DNA from: Candidatus Acidiferrum typicum
GTDB lineage: Bacteria > Acidobacteriota > Terriglobia > Acidiferrales > UBA7541
DNA: 64,000 bases
Direction of reading: 5' to 3'
Assembly: GCA_002478115.1 (NCBI GenBank)
Contig: DLMH01000054.1
Span: forward strand, 1 to 64,000
The position numbers and the translations under genes were made by a program. The notes under the pieces are model-generated. The model was not told the origin of the DNA and did not search any database. It worked only from the letters and a program-made list of their open reading frames with translations. The stretch's first letter is position 1, and every line of letters starts with the position of its first letter. Shown piece by piece: positions 26,029 to 34,655 of this stretch.

Positions 26029-26156
26029 CGATTTCGTTTTCTGCGCTCCAGGGCGACGGCGCCGCATCCTTGGGGCAGCTTGTATTTCCAGTGGCTGGCG
26101 GATATCGTGGAGGCGCTTTCAGGGCGTTATTTTGGTTTCGTTGAACGGAGGACTCC

Positions 26157-26387
26157 ATGCCAGGCACGAAAGTCACTATATTCAATAACGGCCCGCTGCG
26201 CATCGAAGGAGATTTTGAGATCGTGGATCAGGAAGGCAAAGCGTTCGGGCTGGGCGGGCGGACGGCCGTTGCCATTTGCCGCTGCGGCCACTCCAGCAAT
26301 TCGCCCTTTTGCGACGGCACGCATAAGCGCCAGAACTTCACGAGTACGGTCACCGCAAGGGACCTCCCCGCGCCGGCAAAGCCGTAA
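26157..26387 (+). CDS. CDGSH-type iron-sulfur protein
   Basis: The protein has 76 residues. The signature CRCGHSSNSPFCDGTH (about residues 42-57) supplies three Cys and one His that bind a 2Fe-2S cluster, as in the CDGSH/mitoNEET-like family. The N-terminal 40 residues form a small beta-rich part. It is cytosolic, with a probable role in electron transfer or cluster delivery. It lies 128 bases after moeB on the same strand. A functional link through sulfur metabolism is possible but unproven. Confidence 0.88.
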   Translation: MPGTKVTIFNNGPLRIEGDFEIVDQEGKAFGLGGRTAVAICRCGHSSNSPFCDGTHKRQNFTSTVTARDLPAPAKP

Positions 26388-26640
26388 AAAGGTGCCTCAT
26401 CCCAAGTTGAGACAGTCTCAGGATGAGACTTTGCGCACTTTTGGGCCTATCTTCTCCAAACCTCTGCTAACTCTCTGGATACATTCACGATAGTGAGTCA
26501 ATTCGACACCGAGGCAGTATCTTTTGCCGTCTCGGACACTGTCTCAAGCGGGACGACGTCTTCTGCAGTTATTAATAACTCATCTATTTTGAATTAGTTA
26601 CAAACCTTCCTCGGCGACTCCAAAAGGGCCCGGACGTGCA
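26388..26640. repeat. Gap with a palindrome and its distant inverted copy
   Basis: Positions 26408-26420 form a palindrome (tgagac, a, gtctca). Positions 26407-26416 (ttgagacagt) are also complementary to 26538-26547 (actgtctcaa). The 120 bases between are A+T-richer than the neighbours. This could be a regulatory site or a worn inverted-repeat element. Confidence 0.4.
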
Positions 26641-28011
26641 TTGCCCGATATTGCCGGTTTTCTTCGGCAATTGGGGGATGTTTTGGGAGATTGGGCCAAG
26701 ATCACGGGGTATTTCCGCAAGGACCGCGGGCATCTGCCCGCCGTTGCGTATAGTCTCCTGGCGGCTTTTTTCCTTGGCGTCGTGCTGTACGCGCGGCACT
26801 CCCACGTCTCCGGTTCGCCCAACACCTATCTGTACCTAGAGGTGGGCGGTTCACTGCTGTGCTTCTGCTACGCCGCGAATGCGCTGGTGCGCTTCCGCGG
26901 AACCCACGATCGCATCGCGCTAATTCTCGCCTTCGGATTTGTGCTTTCCGGGATGATCGAGACGCTGGGCTACTTTGGATTGAATGATCTTTTGCGCCTG
27001 GGCCCGGTGGCGCTGTCGCATGTGCCCATGGGCTGGATGGTCGGGCGGACGTTGCTGGCGGTGCTGCTGCTGGCGGCACTGGCCGTCGAACGATTCATTC
27101 CAACAGCGCGCCAGCCGAGCCGGGAGACAGCCGGCGCCTTGTTCGTGGTGGCGGCGGCAGCCTATGTGACGAGCGCCGCGTTCCTCGCCGCACCGGCGAC
27201 CCCGGTGGCGAAGGCGGGCGCGCTCTTCTCGCGGCCCTGGGAAACGCTTCCCGGCATCTTGTTTGTTCTTGCCGCGATCTTCTTCTATCGCAGGTTCCAA
27301 CAGGGTAGGAAGAGCGACAGTGATGCGTCCCTGTACGATTATTCGCTGTTTCTGGTGGCGCTGCTGAACGCCTGCTGCCATATCGCCGCATTGTTCTCCC
27401 GGCGCCTTTTTGACGGCCCGTTTTTCCTTGCGGAACTCAGCAAGGTGGCCAGCTACGCGATCATATTGTGCGGCGCGTTGATTGATCAGGCGCGGCTCTT
27501 CGATCAGGTTCGCACGCTGGCCGTAAGCGACCCGCTGACGGGGCTGGCGAACTACCGGCGGCTGATCGCGGTGATCGAATCGGAGTTGGACCGCTCTCGC
27601 CGGACGCAGCGCCCGTTCAGCATCGTCCTGCTTGATATGGATGGATTGAAGACGATCAACGACCGTTACGGGCATCTGGTGGGCAGCCGTTCCCTGGTCA
27701 GATTGGCCAAGATTTTGCGCAATCATTCACGAGCGATTGACACGGCAGCGCGCTACGGCGGCGACGAGTTCGCGCTGATTCTCCCAGAAGCTCCCCCGGA
27801 CATTGCTTCGCGTGTGGCTTCCCGCATTCGCGAACGGCTAGCGACGGAAGCCGAAGCTCCCGCGCTGTCGGTCAGCGCCGGCATCGCCGGGTATCCCGAG
27901 GACGGCGACACCCCGGAAAAGCTATTGGGCGCCGCGGACCGCGCGCTTTATCGCATGAAACACCGCGGCAGCGCCATGAATTCCATTGCACGCATCGCCG
28001 CGTGCCTCTGA
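26641..28011 (+). CDS. Membrane-bound diguanylate cyclase (GGDEF)
   Basis: The 456-residue protein has several N-terminal membrane helices (about residues 34-285) acting as a sensor. A GGDEF domain covers about 290-450: DPLTGLANYRR, LDMDGLKTINDRYGH, and GGDEF at 373-377. An RxxD inhibitory site (R364 to D367) lies five residues before GGDEF, so product inhibition by c-di-GMP is expected. It makes c-di-GMP from two GTP. The TTG at 26641 is the first start in frame and is uncertain, as no strong ribosome site is visible. A PilZ gene starts 12 bases after its stop, giving a cyclase-receptor pair. Confidence 0.88.
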   Translation: MPDIAGFLRQLGDVLGDWAKITGYFRKDRGHLPAVAYSLLAAFFLGVVLYARHSHVSGSPNTYLYLEVGGSLLCFCYAANALVRFRGTHDRIALILAFGFVLSGMIETLGYFGLNDLLRLGPVALSHVPMGWMVGRTLLAVLLLAALAVERFIPTARQPSRETAGALFVVAAAAYVTSAAFLAAPATPVAKAGALFSRPWETLPGILFVLAAIFFYRRFQQGRKSDSDASLYDYSLFLVALLNACCHIAALFSRRLFDGPFFLAELSKVASYAIILCGALIDQARLFDQVRTLAVSDPLTGLANYRRLIAVIESELDRSRRTQRPFSIVLLDMDGLKTINDRYGHLVGSRSLVRLAKILRNHSRAIDTAARYGGDEFALILPEAPPDIASRVASRIRERLATEAEAPALSVSAGIAGYPEDGDTPEKLLGAADRALYRMKHRGSAMNSIARIAACL

Positions 28012-28023
28012 GCTGGATGAACC

Positions 28024-28341
28024 ATGGCACATACACACATCCATCCCCATCCACGGCGGGAATCCCGGATCCAGATGGAAATTCCGGTGGTTCTGGAAGG
28101 TCATCGCCAGCTTCCCGGCGCGGAAGCAACGTTTACGGAAAATGTCAGCGCGAAGGGTGCCCGCGTGGTGAGCTTCCGGCGCTGGGACAAAGATGCGCGG
28201 CTGGTGTTGGCCTCGCGCACAGGTGAGTTTCGCTCCGCGGGTCGGGTGGCCTACTGCCAGCCAATCCATGGTGAAGGCTATGCGATTGGCGTGGAGTTCC
28301 TCGAACCGCAGGGGCGATGGGTAGTTGAATCTGCAAATTAG
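28024..28341 (+). CDS. Stand-alone PilZ domain protein, partner of the diguanylate cyclase
   Basis: This 105-residue PilZ domain starts with a His-rich tail (MAHTHIHPHPRR). The c-di-GMP motifs are RRESR (RxxxR, about 11-15) and NVSAKG (NxSxxG, about 40-45), followed by GRVAYCQPIHGEGYAIGVEFLEP. It is a cytosolic c-di-GMP sensor. It follows the diguanylate cyclase gene by 12 bases and is surely in the same operon, so it may respond to that enzyme locally. The His-rich start could bind metal but may be incidental. A strong hairpin with a T-rich tail lies 73 bases downstream. Confidence 0.85.
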   Translation: MAHTHIHPHPRRESRIQMEIPVVLEGHRQLPGAEATFTENVSAKGARVVSFRRWDKDARLVLASRTGEFRSAGRVAYCQPIHGEGYAIGVEFLEPQGRWVVESAN

Positions 28342-28414
28342 CTTGACAAATTTTGGCGAGCGGATAGGAGGGAACTGCTGGAATATTCTTCAAGGAAGAA
28401 AGTTACTAGCGCAA
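28342..28414 (+). other. Short spacer with a TTGACA box; possible start of a small RNA
   Basis: A perfect TTGACA (28343-28348) begins right after the PilZ stop, but no good -10 is at the expected spacing. The spacer then leads into a terminator-like hairpin. It is either an ordinary trailer or a small transcript. Confidence 0.25.
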
Positions 28415-28464
28415 GAAAGCGCCGTACGGGTCGAGAAGGAACCGTTCGGCGCTTTCTCTTTTTG
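28415..28464 (+). terminator. Rho-independent terminator of the cyclase-PilZ operon
   Basis: A 15-bp stem with one mismatch pairs 28415-28429 (gaaagcgccgtacgg) with 28442-28456 (ccgttcggcgctttc), followed by tctttttga. It is the strongest terminator-like structure on the forward strand in this part of the window. Confidence 0.75.
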
Positions 28465-28529
28465 ATGGGGTGCTGGAAAAGACTTGTGAGCGCATCCGAT
28501 AAAAGCTTCGTGCGACCGACCTGAGCACC

Positions 28530-28699
28530 TTAGGGGTTAAAAACCCCTGAAATTCCGGAGCCTTCCGGCACGGCTGAAAAAGTTGAGGAATAAAGCTCAA
28601 TGACATTTCCTCAGGGGCTAAAGCCCGTCGGTTATAAGAGCTTTACGCCGGGGCTGAAGCCCCGGCCTCCTAAGGAAGAAGACTTTTTCCGCAAGCTGT
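28530..28699 (+). repeat. A-family repeat with a degenerate half-copy before it
   Basis: Positions 28602-28699 match the A consensus: gacatttcctcagg, ggctaaagcccgtcgg, the ccggggctgaagccccgg hairpin, cctcctaag, then ttttccgcaagctgt. Positions about 28531-28550 hold a related hairpin (aggggtt...aacccct). The remainder of 28700-28893 has no recognisable element except the galE ribosome site (agggagg, 28879-28885). Confidence 0.7.
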
Positions 28700-28893
28700 G
28701 AAGCCGTGCCTTAGCCGGGGCCAAATGTAGGATTGCTTCTTACCAGAATGCCGCCAGGGTCAAGCTGGTATCCCGCCGTGTTTTGATGCAGGTTTCAAGG
28801 CGTCACATTTGCCAGTGGTGGAATGGTTGTATACTCGATGATGATTTCTTGAGCTGTCTGCGCGTCTTTATTCATTTCAGGGAGGCGTTTCCG

Positions 28894-29874
28894 TTGAACA
28901 TTCTAGTGACCGGCGCCGCCGGCTATATCGGGAGTATCTGCTCGGAAGTGCTGTTGTCCCGCGGGCATCAGGTGATCGCGCTGGACAATCTCCAGGAGGG
29001 CCACCGGGCCGCCGTTCCGCCCGCTGCCACCTTCTGCCAAACCGATCTTGCGATTCGTTCGCAAATCGAAGCGGTTTTTTCCTCGCACAAATTTGATGCG
29101 GTGATGCATTTTGCCGGGGAAGCGCTGGTGGCCAAGTCAGTGCGCGAACCGAGCACATTTTATGCGGCAAACGTTGGCTGCGGCGTGAACCTGCTGGACG
29201 CCATGGTGCGCCACGGCGTCAACAAGTTTATTTTTTCCTCGACCGCCGCGACCTATGGCGAGCCCGAAGTCGTCCCCATCCCCGAGGATCACCGCAAAGC
29301 GCCCATCAATCCCTACGGCAAATCGAAGCTGACCTTCGAGCAAATTCTGGGCGATTACCGCGCCTATACCGGGCTGAAGTATGTGACATTGCGCTATTTC
29401 AATGCCGCGGGCGCCAGCGTTGAGCGCGGCGAAGCCCATCGCGAAGAAACGCACTTGATTCCCAGAGTGCTGGACACGGCCCTGGGAGCCATCGCACAGC
29501 TCGATATCTTCGGTTTTGACTATCCGACGCCGGACGGAAGCTGTGTGCGCGATTACATCCACGTGATTGACATCGCCGATTCCCACTTGCGCGCGCTGGA
29601 AGAGATCGAGCGAGTTCCGGGAGAAGCGTTCAACGTGGGCAATAGCAGAGGTTTCTCCAACCTGGAGGTGGTGAAAACCGCGGAGCGCATCACGGGGCGC
29701 AAGATCCCGCACAAGCTGTCTCCGCGACGCCCCGGTGATCCGGCGGTGCTTGTGGCGAGCAATGAAAAGCTGAAGCGGGCGCTGGGCTGGGAGGCCAAAC
29801 ACTCTTCGCTGGAAGAAATCCTGCAATCGGCGTGGGACTGGCGCCGCAAGTTTCCCAAAGGCTACCCGGAATAA
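28894..29874 (+). CDS. galE: UDP-glucose 4-epimerase
   Basis: The 326-residue short-chain dehydrogenase-type enzyme interconverts UDP-glucose and UDP-galactose, feeding polysaccharide or LPS synthesis. Features are the NAD-binding GAAGYIGS (about 7-14), HFAGEALVAKSV, SSTAATYGEP, the catalytic YGKSK (Tyr-x3-Lys), and substrate-loop residues LRYFNAAGA and PDGSCVRDYIHV. I chose the TTG at 28894 because an AGGGAGG site lies 8 bases upstream and the protein then has the usual GalE length and start (NILVTGAAGYIGS); the frame is open to 28783, but that extension is not family-like. Two glycosyltransferases follow on the opposite strand. Confidence 0.92.
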   Translation: MNILVTGAAGYIGSICSEVLLSRGHQVIALDNLQEGHRAAVPPAATFCQTDLAIRSQIEAVFSSHKFDAVMHFAGEALVAKSVREPSTFYAANVGCGVNLLDAMVRHGVNKFIFSSTAATYGEPEVVPIPEDHRKAPINPYGKSKLTFEQILGDYRAYTGLKYVTLRYFNAAGASVERGEAHREETHLIPRVLDTALGAIAQLDIFGFDYPTPDGSCVRDYIHVIDIADSHLRALEEIERVPGEAFNVGNSRGFSNLEVVKTAERITGRKIPHKLSPRRPGDPAVLVASNEKLKRALGWEAKHSSLEEILQSAWDWRRKFPKGYPE

Positions 29875-29924
29875 TGCAGGGACGCAATTCGGAGTGAAAT
29901 CCGTCCAGGAAATTGTGGATTGAC

Positions 29925-30081
29925 CCTGAAATCCGAAGTTGAAGAGGGATTCATCGCACAAAAGGCGTGCGATGGAGAACCGTACGTCCGCTCCGGGACG
30001 GCCAAAACCGCCGTCCCTCCGGTCGGAATGACAGATTTTGGGTGGTGGGTGATGCGGGAATACTCAACTTCGGATTTCAGG
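29925..30081. repeat. Miniature inverted-repeat element (B family, full copy)
   Basis: A perfect 18-bp inverted repeat bounds this 157-bp element: 29925-29942 (cctgaaatccgaagttga) and 30064-30081 (tcaacttcggatttcagg). Inside are the cgcac...gtgcg hairpin, ggacggccaaaaccgccgtcc, and cggtcggaatgacag. There is no coding capacity. The stop of the glycosyltransferase gene on the reverse strand lies right at the element's right end. Confidence 0.75.
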
Positions 30082-31185
30082 TTAAGTTTGTGCCGGCGCG
30101 TTGGCGGCTGGGCCCGCGAGCTCCTCGTATACAGCAAGCGTGTTGGCAACCATGCGGTCCGCCGAGAAACGCTCGATGACTTCATGGCGTCCCGCCTCGC
30201 CAAGCCGTTTTTGCAGCCCGGCGTCACCTACGAGGCGTGCCATAGCCGTGGCAAAGCTGATTGCGTTTGGCTCCGCTACGATTGCCGTCCGTCCCTCCTC
30301 CACCACTTCACCGAGGGCGCCTCTTGTGGTGGAAATCACCGGCAAGCCATAGGCCATCGCTGCTTGCAGCGCGGTTCCCAAGCCCTCGAATTCCGAGGGA
30401 AATACGAAAGCGTCCAGCGCCGCATAGAACTCTGGCATGTCCGTGACAAATCCCGGCAGGAGGACCGCCGGTAGTAAATCCAAACGTGCCGCAAGATGTT
30501 TCACGTCGCCGAGGCAACTTCCTTCGCCGGCGAGCAAGGCTCGCGTGTTGGGGAATTTCTCCCTCACGATACTTAGGGCCTCAACCACGTGCCGCTGGCC
30601 CTTTTCCGGCACAAATGCACTGGCGCAACCGAAGAGGAACTCGCCGTCCGCCACGCCCCATCGTTTTCGCGCCGCGTTTCGTTCTTGCGCGGAAACGCGC
30701 TCCGGGATTTCCACGCCCTCGTTGACAATGGCGATGCGCTCCGCCGGAAATCCGCTTTCGACAAGACTCCGGGCAACGTCTCTACTATTCGCCACAAAGC
30801 GATCCAGGGCCCGGAATCTTGCCCATGAAATCCAATTGCGCTGCAACGGAAAAGCAATCCGTCGAGAGGACAATAGCGGCAACTGCCGGTGCGCCCCCGC
30901 CAACCAAGCCGCGGTCAAAGCGTGAGCTTCGTTTGCATGGAGTAGATCGAATCTGCCGTCGCTCAAAAGGGAGCGAATCTTGCGTGCCGCCGCCAGGCGG
31001 AGCATTCTTCGCGGAACGCTATGCACATAAATCCCAGCTTTCCTTGCCCGCTGGCTCAACGCGGATCCGCGCGCCGCCAGCAATTCCGCGGCGTGTCCCC
31101 GCTCATACAGGCCTTTCAGAAGGAGCAGCGCCTGGTTTTGTCCACCGCGCCATTCCGTTTCGAGGTCCACAATGAGAGGGATCAC
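30082..31185 (-). CDS. Glycosyltransferase family 4
   Basis: The 367-residue GT-B enzyme starts GTG ATC CCT, overlapping the upstream gene's stop by 4 bases (GTGA). The acceptor side contains DLETEWRGGQNQALLLLKGL. The donor side has FVPEKGQRHVVEAL, GEGSCLGDVKHLAARL, LPGFVTDMPEFYAALDAFVFPSEFEGLGTALQAAMAYGLPVI, where EFEGLGTALQEA-type spacing is the GT4 EX7E motif. It moves a sugar from a nucleotide donor in glycan, LPS or exopolysaccharide assembly. Coupled to the GT2 gene and near galE. Donor and acceptor are unknown. Confidence 0.87.
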   Translation of the reverse strand: MIPLIVDLETEWRGGQNQALLLLKGLYERGHAAELLAARGSALSQRARKAGIYVHSVPRRMLRLAAARKIRSLLSDGRFDLLHANEAHALTAAWLAGAHRQLPLLSSRRIAFPLQRNWISWARFRALDRFVANSRDVARSLVESGFPAERIAIVNEGVEIPERVSAQERNAARKRWGVADGEFLFGCASAFVPEKGQRHVVEALSIVREKFPNTRALLAGEGSCLGDVKHLAARLDLLPAVLLPGFVTDMPEFYAALDAFVFPSEFEGLGTALQAAMAYGLPVISTTRGALGEVVEEGRTAIVAEPNAISFATAMARLVGDAGLQKRLGEAGRHEVIERFSADRMVANTLAVYEELAGPAANAPAQT

Positions 31186-31958
31186 GCTGCACCGCGACTC
31201 TTGGTCTGCTTATCGGCATTGATCAATTTCCCGAGTTTCTGAAACTTCAGCCTTACGCCGCGCGCGGCCATTTGCGCGATCAGCGCCCCGCGGTACCCGT
31301 CCAGAAACCCAGCTCCAAGAATAAAGTAGCGGAACCATGCCCAGGGCGTCGCAATCCAGAGCGCGGCGCGCCAGTCACGCCGGCCCTGTTGGAACATCTC
31401 GCGGGCGACAACTGTGGTGTACATGTCCACCTTGGCCTCGTGCTCAGCAAAGTTGCGGATGGTGAAGTGCAGCAGGTCGCCCTTGAGGCGGCCTGCCTGG
31501 CCCGCGAAGCGCAGCCCCGAATGCATAGCGCCGGAATAGTTGGCCCTGTCGCGGCGGTAAATTCGGCGCTGCCAGTCGGGATACCAGCGAGAGTGGTGGA
31601 TCCACGCGCCCAGATACCAAGTCAGGCGCGCCATCTCATAAACGTCGAATCGCGGCGTGTCCTGCTTCCATTGCTGCACGGATTTCTTCAGTTCGGCGCT
31701 GAGTTCCTCGTCGGCGTCCAGCACGAAGACCCAGTCGTTGGCGGCCAGCGAGACGGCGTAATTCTTCTGGTCGGATTGGTCAGTGTACGGCCGTTGGAAC
31801 ACCCTGGCGCCATATTCTCGGGCGATTTCCGGTGTGCGATCCGCGCTGCCGCCGTCCACTACGACGATTTCGTCGGCAATCCCCTGCGCGGATTGCAGGA
31901 TCCGCGGCAAATTATCCTGCTCATTTTGTACGACGAAACAAACACTCAGGGGGATCAT
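31182..31958 (-). CDS. Glycosyltransferase family 2 (WaaE-like)
   Basis: The 258-residue GT-A enzyme begins IPLSVCFVVQNEQDNLPRILQSAQG, then EIVVVDGGSADRT and VFVLDADEEL (the DxD-type metal and nucleotide site, about residues 76-85). The middle part LTWYLGAWIHHSRWYPDWQRRIYRR is characteristic of the WaaE/KdtX lipopolysaccharide-core branch. It has a hydrophobic C-terminal segment (AALWIATPWAWFRYFILG) that may sit on the membrane. It is the first gene of a two-gene unit with the GT4 enzyme, on the opposite strand to galE. Likely LPS-core or related glycan work. Confidence 0.87.
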   Translation of the reverse strand: MIPLSVCFVVQNEQDNLPRILQSAQGIADEIVVVDGGSADRTPEIAREYGARVFQRPYTDQSDQKNYAVSLAANDWVFVLDADEELSAELKKSVQQWKQDTPRFDVYEMARLTWYLGAWIHHSRWYPDWQRRIYRRDRANYSGAMHSGLRFAGQAGRLKGDLLHFTIRNFAEHEAKVDMYTTVVAREMFQQGRRDWRAALWIATPWAWFRYFILGAGFLDGYRGALIAQMAARGVRLKFQKLGKLINADKQTKSRGAA

Positions 31959-32020
31959 CTCTGCGCCACGCTGTCACACCCGTGCCAGTATCTCACACGA
32001 GGCCGCGCAGGATTTGCACA

Positions 32021-32554
32021 TTACTTGGATTGAAAGCTCAACCGGACGGTGCTGCTGCCCACACGGAACTCCGCGCCGTCCTGCAAGAAGGCCGCGCGCA
32101 CGCGCTCGTCCTCGAAAAACGTGCCGTTTGTGGAGTCAAGATCCTTGAGGTTCACGGAGCGTTCCCGAACCTCCAGGACACAATGGTGTCGGGAAATCTC
32201 CGGATCATCGAGGGGCAGGTCGGCGCCTTTGCGGCCGATCACGGTGCGCGGATTTTTCAGTTTGAAAGATTTGCCCTTGGAGGGGCCGGTCGAGATGGTC
32301 AGCACGATGTCCGCGTCCGGCGGCAGATGTAACCCGTCGTCGGCGGGAGGCAAGCGCAGCTTTGCGGTGGAAGCGTCGGCCCGGGCGAAGGAAGGCATCG
32401 GCGAGATCACCACGGTTTCGTCGGCGCGCCGCTTGACTTCCACGACCGTGGTCTGACCACAGCGGGTGCAGCGGAACTGCACCTTTTCGTGCCTAGCCAA
32501 GACGTCGTCTTTAAGCAAGTGCTGCTGCCCACAGTGCACGCAACCCGTCTGCAT
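32021..32554 (-). CDS. FHA-domain protein with N-terminal zinc ribbon
   Basis: The 177-residue protein has an N-terminal ribbon with two Cys pairs (CVHC near residue 5, CTRC near 29), as in MJ0042-type zinc ribbons. An FHA domain covers about 85-175: TVIGRKGADLPLDDPEISRHHCVLEV, then LKDLDSTNGTFFEDERV, which has the phosphothreonine-binding Arg, Ser-Arg-His and Asn residues. FHA domains bind phosphothreonine peptides, so a Ser/Thr kinase partner is likely elsewhere. There is no adjacent kinase. It is divergent from the TPR gene, with 141 bases between. Confidence 0.87.
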   Translation of the reverse strand: MQTGCVHCGQQHLLKDDVLARHEKVQFRCTRCGQTTVVEVKRRADETVVISPMPSFARADASTAKLRLPPADDGLHLPPDADIVLTISTGPSKGKSFKLKNPRTVIGRKGADLPLDDPEISRHHCVLEVRERSVNLKDLDSTNGTFFEDERVRAAFLQDGAEFRVGSSTVRLSFQSK

Positions 32555-32695
32555 GCTCCTAAGCTAGCATGCCCGGCAGGCGGCGATTCGTCCACGCCGC
32601 GTGCGCATGCGGCAAGCGTTACTCCGTGGGCTGCCGCCGGCCATCTCTTCAGTTGTGCTACGATATAAGTTTCGAGATCATGCAGGGGAGCGTAC

Positions 32696-33418
32696 ATGCC
32701 CGAACACATTTCGCGTAAAGAGTTGAAGCAGGACAAAGTCCGGGAAACTTTCGAGCATGGCGCGGAAGCCGTTCTCTCCCATACTCGCCTTGCCTCCATC
32801 GCCCTGCTGGCCGTAATCGTCATTGCCTCCGGCTATCTGGCGTGGAGGTTCTATTCCGATCGCCAGAACGCCACGGCGCAGGCCGCGCTGGACGATGCCA
32901 TGAAGATATACAATGCGCCGCTATCCATTCCCGGCCAACCCACGCTTCCGGGCGAGGTGACCTATGCGGATGAGGCACGACGTTCCCAGGATGCGGAAGG
33001 CAAACTCGCCGTGGTTGCCGAGAAATACCCGCACACGAATCCTGGCAAGCTCGCCCGGTACTACTCCGCGTTGTGCCTGATGGATCTGGATCGCTTGAAT
33101 CAGGCGTCTGAAGAACTCAAGAAACTAAATGCAGGTTCGGACAAGGAACTCGCGGCTCTCGCGCAGTACCAGAAAGCCCTTATCGCCGAGCGCACGGGCA
33201 AGAATGAGGAGGCCGTGCAAGATTTGCGAGCGCTCTCCAATTCCGGTTCCGTCCTCGTGCCCAAGCCTCTCGTCCTGCTGGAGCTTGCGGGAATTCTTCG
33301 TCAGAGTGACCCGAAGCAAGCAGCAACCATCTACGAACAGATCAAGAAGGATTACCCGAACACCACAGTGGCGGACGAAGCGGACCGCGGCCTCGGATCG
33401 ATCACGCCGAAGTCCTGA
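32696..33418 (+). CDS. Membrane-anchored TPR protein (YfgM-like)
   Basis: The 240-residue protein has a cytosolic start, one membrane helix (about residues 33-52: IALLAVIVIASGYLAWRFY), and an outer part with tetratricopeptide-like repeats: SQDAEGKLAVVAEKYPHTNPGKLARYYSALCLMDLDRLNQASEELKKL, AQYQKALIAERTGKNEEAVQDL, and ILRQSDPKQAATIYEQIKKDYPNT. The layout is that of YfgM/TPR_21 proteins, which help periplasmic chaperone networks around SecYEG. A GGGGAG ribosome site lies 5 bases before the ATG. The dGTPase gene follows 71 bases downstream. Confidence 0.8.
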   Translation: MPEHISRKELKQDKVRETFEHGAEAVLSHTRLASIALLAVIVIASGYLAWRFYSDRQNATAQAALDDAMKIYNAPLSIPGQPTLPGEVTYADEARRSQDAEGKLAVVAEKYPHTNPGKLARYYSALCLMDLDRLNQASEELKKLNAGSDKELAALAQYQKALIAERTGKNEEAVQDLRALSNSGSVLVPKPLVLLELAGILRQSDPKQAATIYEQIKKDYPNTTVADEADRGLGSITPKS

Positions 33419-33489
33419 GGTAGCGCGGCCCGCAGTTTTTTCGGGAGGTCCCGGCCATCGACAAACCCCGTCCAGCCGCGCCCTGGGCC

Positions 33490-34632
33490 ATGCAGCCCGC
33501 TTCTTCCCGCGGCCGCCGTTTTCTGGAACCCGCGCATCCCTACCGGAGCGAATACGCACGCGACCGCGACCGCATCGTCCATTCGCGCGCGTTCCGTCGC
33601 CTGGAAGCGAAGACACAGGTTTTCACGACGCGCTTCTCCGACCATTTCCGCAACCGCTTAACGCACACGCTGGAGGTTTCACAGATCGCGCGCACGGTGG
33701 CGTCCGCGCTCGGTCTCAACGCCGATCTTGTGGAATCCCTCGCCCTGGTTCACGACATCGGCCACCCACCGTTTGGGCACGCCGGGGAACGCAAACTCAA
33801 TGAGCTGATGGGGGCGCACGGCGGGCGGTTCAATCACAATCTGCATGCACTGCGCATCGTCGAGCATTTCGAGCAGCGCTACATCGGGTTCGAGGGCCTG
33901 AACCTGACCTTTGAGGTGCGCGAGGGCATTGTCAAACACTCTCGCGATTACAACGCGGCGGAATTTCCCGAGCTATCGGAATACCTGCTGGAACTTCGCC
34001 CACCGCTGGAATCCCAGCTCATCGACTGGGTGGATGAGATTGCGTACAACACGGCGGATCTCGACGACGCGCTTGAAGCGAACCTTCTTGATGTTGAGGC
34101 CCTTTGCCACGAAGTGCCATTTTTCGGCGAATTCTACGGCAAAGTTGAGTCCGAACATGCCGGAGCCCGTCCCAAGCTGAAGTTCAACGAAGCCTTGCGT
34201 CACGTCCTGGACCATCTGGCCAGCGACCTGATCGCCAATACGGAACGCATGGTGCGCGATTCGCGCGCGCAATCGGTGGAGGACATACGTCACGCGGCGG
34301 TGCGGCTAGCGCGTTTCAGCGAATCCGCCCGAGGGCAAAACGCCCAACTGAAGGGATTTCTGTTCTCGCACATCTACAATCACCCGCTGATCACCGAGGA
34401 TTGCAATCGCTCCATTCGGTGCCTGGAGGAACTCTTCGCTTTCTACCTGGAGCAGCCGGGTGCGATGCCCGAACTCCACGAAGAAATGTCGCGGACAACC
34501 GCCCGGCACATCGTCGTGTGCGACTACATTGCCGGCATGACCGATCAATTCCTTCTCCGGCAGCATCACGAGCACGTCGGCTCTTCCGCCAGCGCCCCGC
34601 CTGCAATCGGTGGCTCGCAGCAGTTAGAATGA
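33490..34632 (+). CDS. dgt: Deoxyguanosinetriphosphate triphosphohydrolase-like protein
   Basis: The 380-residue HD-domain enzyme releases triphosphate from dGTP or other dNTPs. Motifs are YRSEYARDRDRIVHSRAFRRLEAKTQVF (start of the dGTPase core), NRLTHTLEVSQIAR (His ligand), LVHDIGHPPFGHAGE (His-Asp pair), and DWVDEIAYNTADLDDAL. The bacterial dGTPase-like type is indicated by length and by the missing N-terminal extension. It helps balance dNTP pools and can restrict phage, though it is usually housekeeping. The ribosome site is weak. It lies 71 bases after the TPR gene on the same strand. Confidence 0.9.
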   Translation: MQPASSRGRRFLEPAHPYRSEYARDRDRIVHSRAFRRLEAKTQVFTTRFSDHFRNRLTHTLEVSQIARTVASALGLNADLVESLALVHDIGHPPFGHAGERKLNELMGAHGGRFNHNLHALRIVEHFEQRYIGFEGLNLTFEVREGIVKHSRDYNAAEFPELSEYLLELRPPLESQLIDWVDEIAYNTADLDDALEANLLDVEALCHEVPFFGEFYGKVESEHAGARPKLKFNEALRHVLDHLASDLIANTERMVRDSRAQSVEDIRHAAVRLARFSESARGQNAQLKGFLFSHIYNHPLITEDCNRSIRCLEELFAFYLEQPGAMPELHEEMSRTTARHIVVCDYIAGMTDQFLLRQHHEHVGSSASAPPAIGGSQQLE

Positions 34633-34655
34633 ACCGGTCTTCTGGAGTGAGGACA

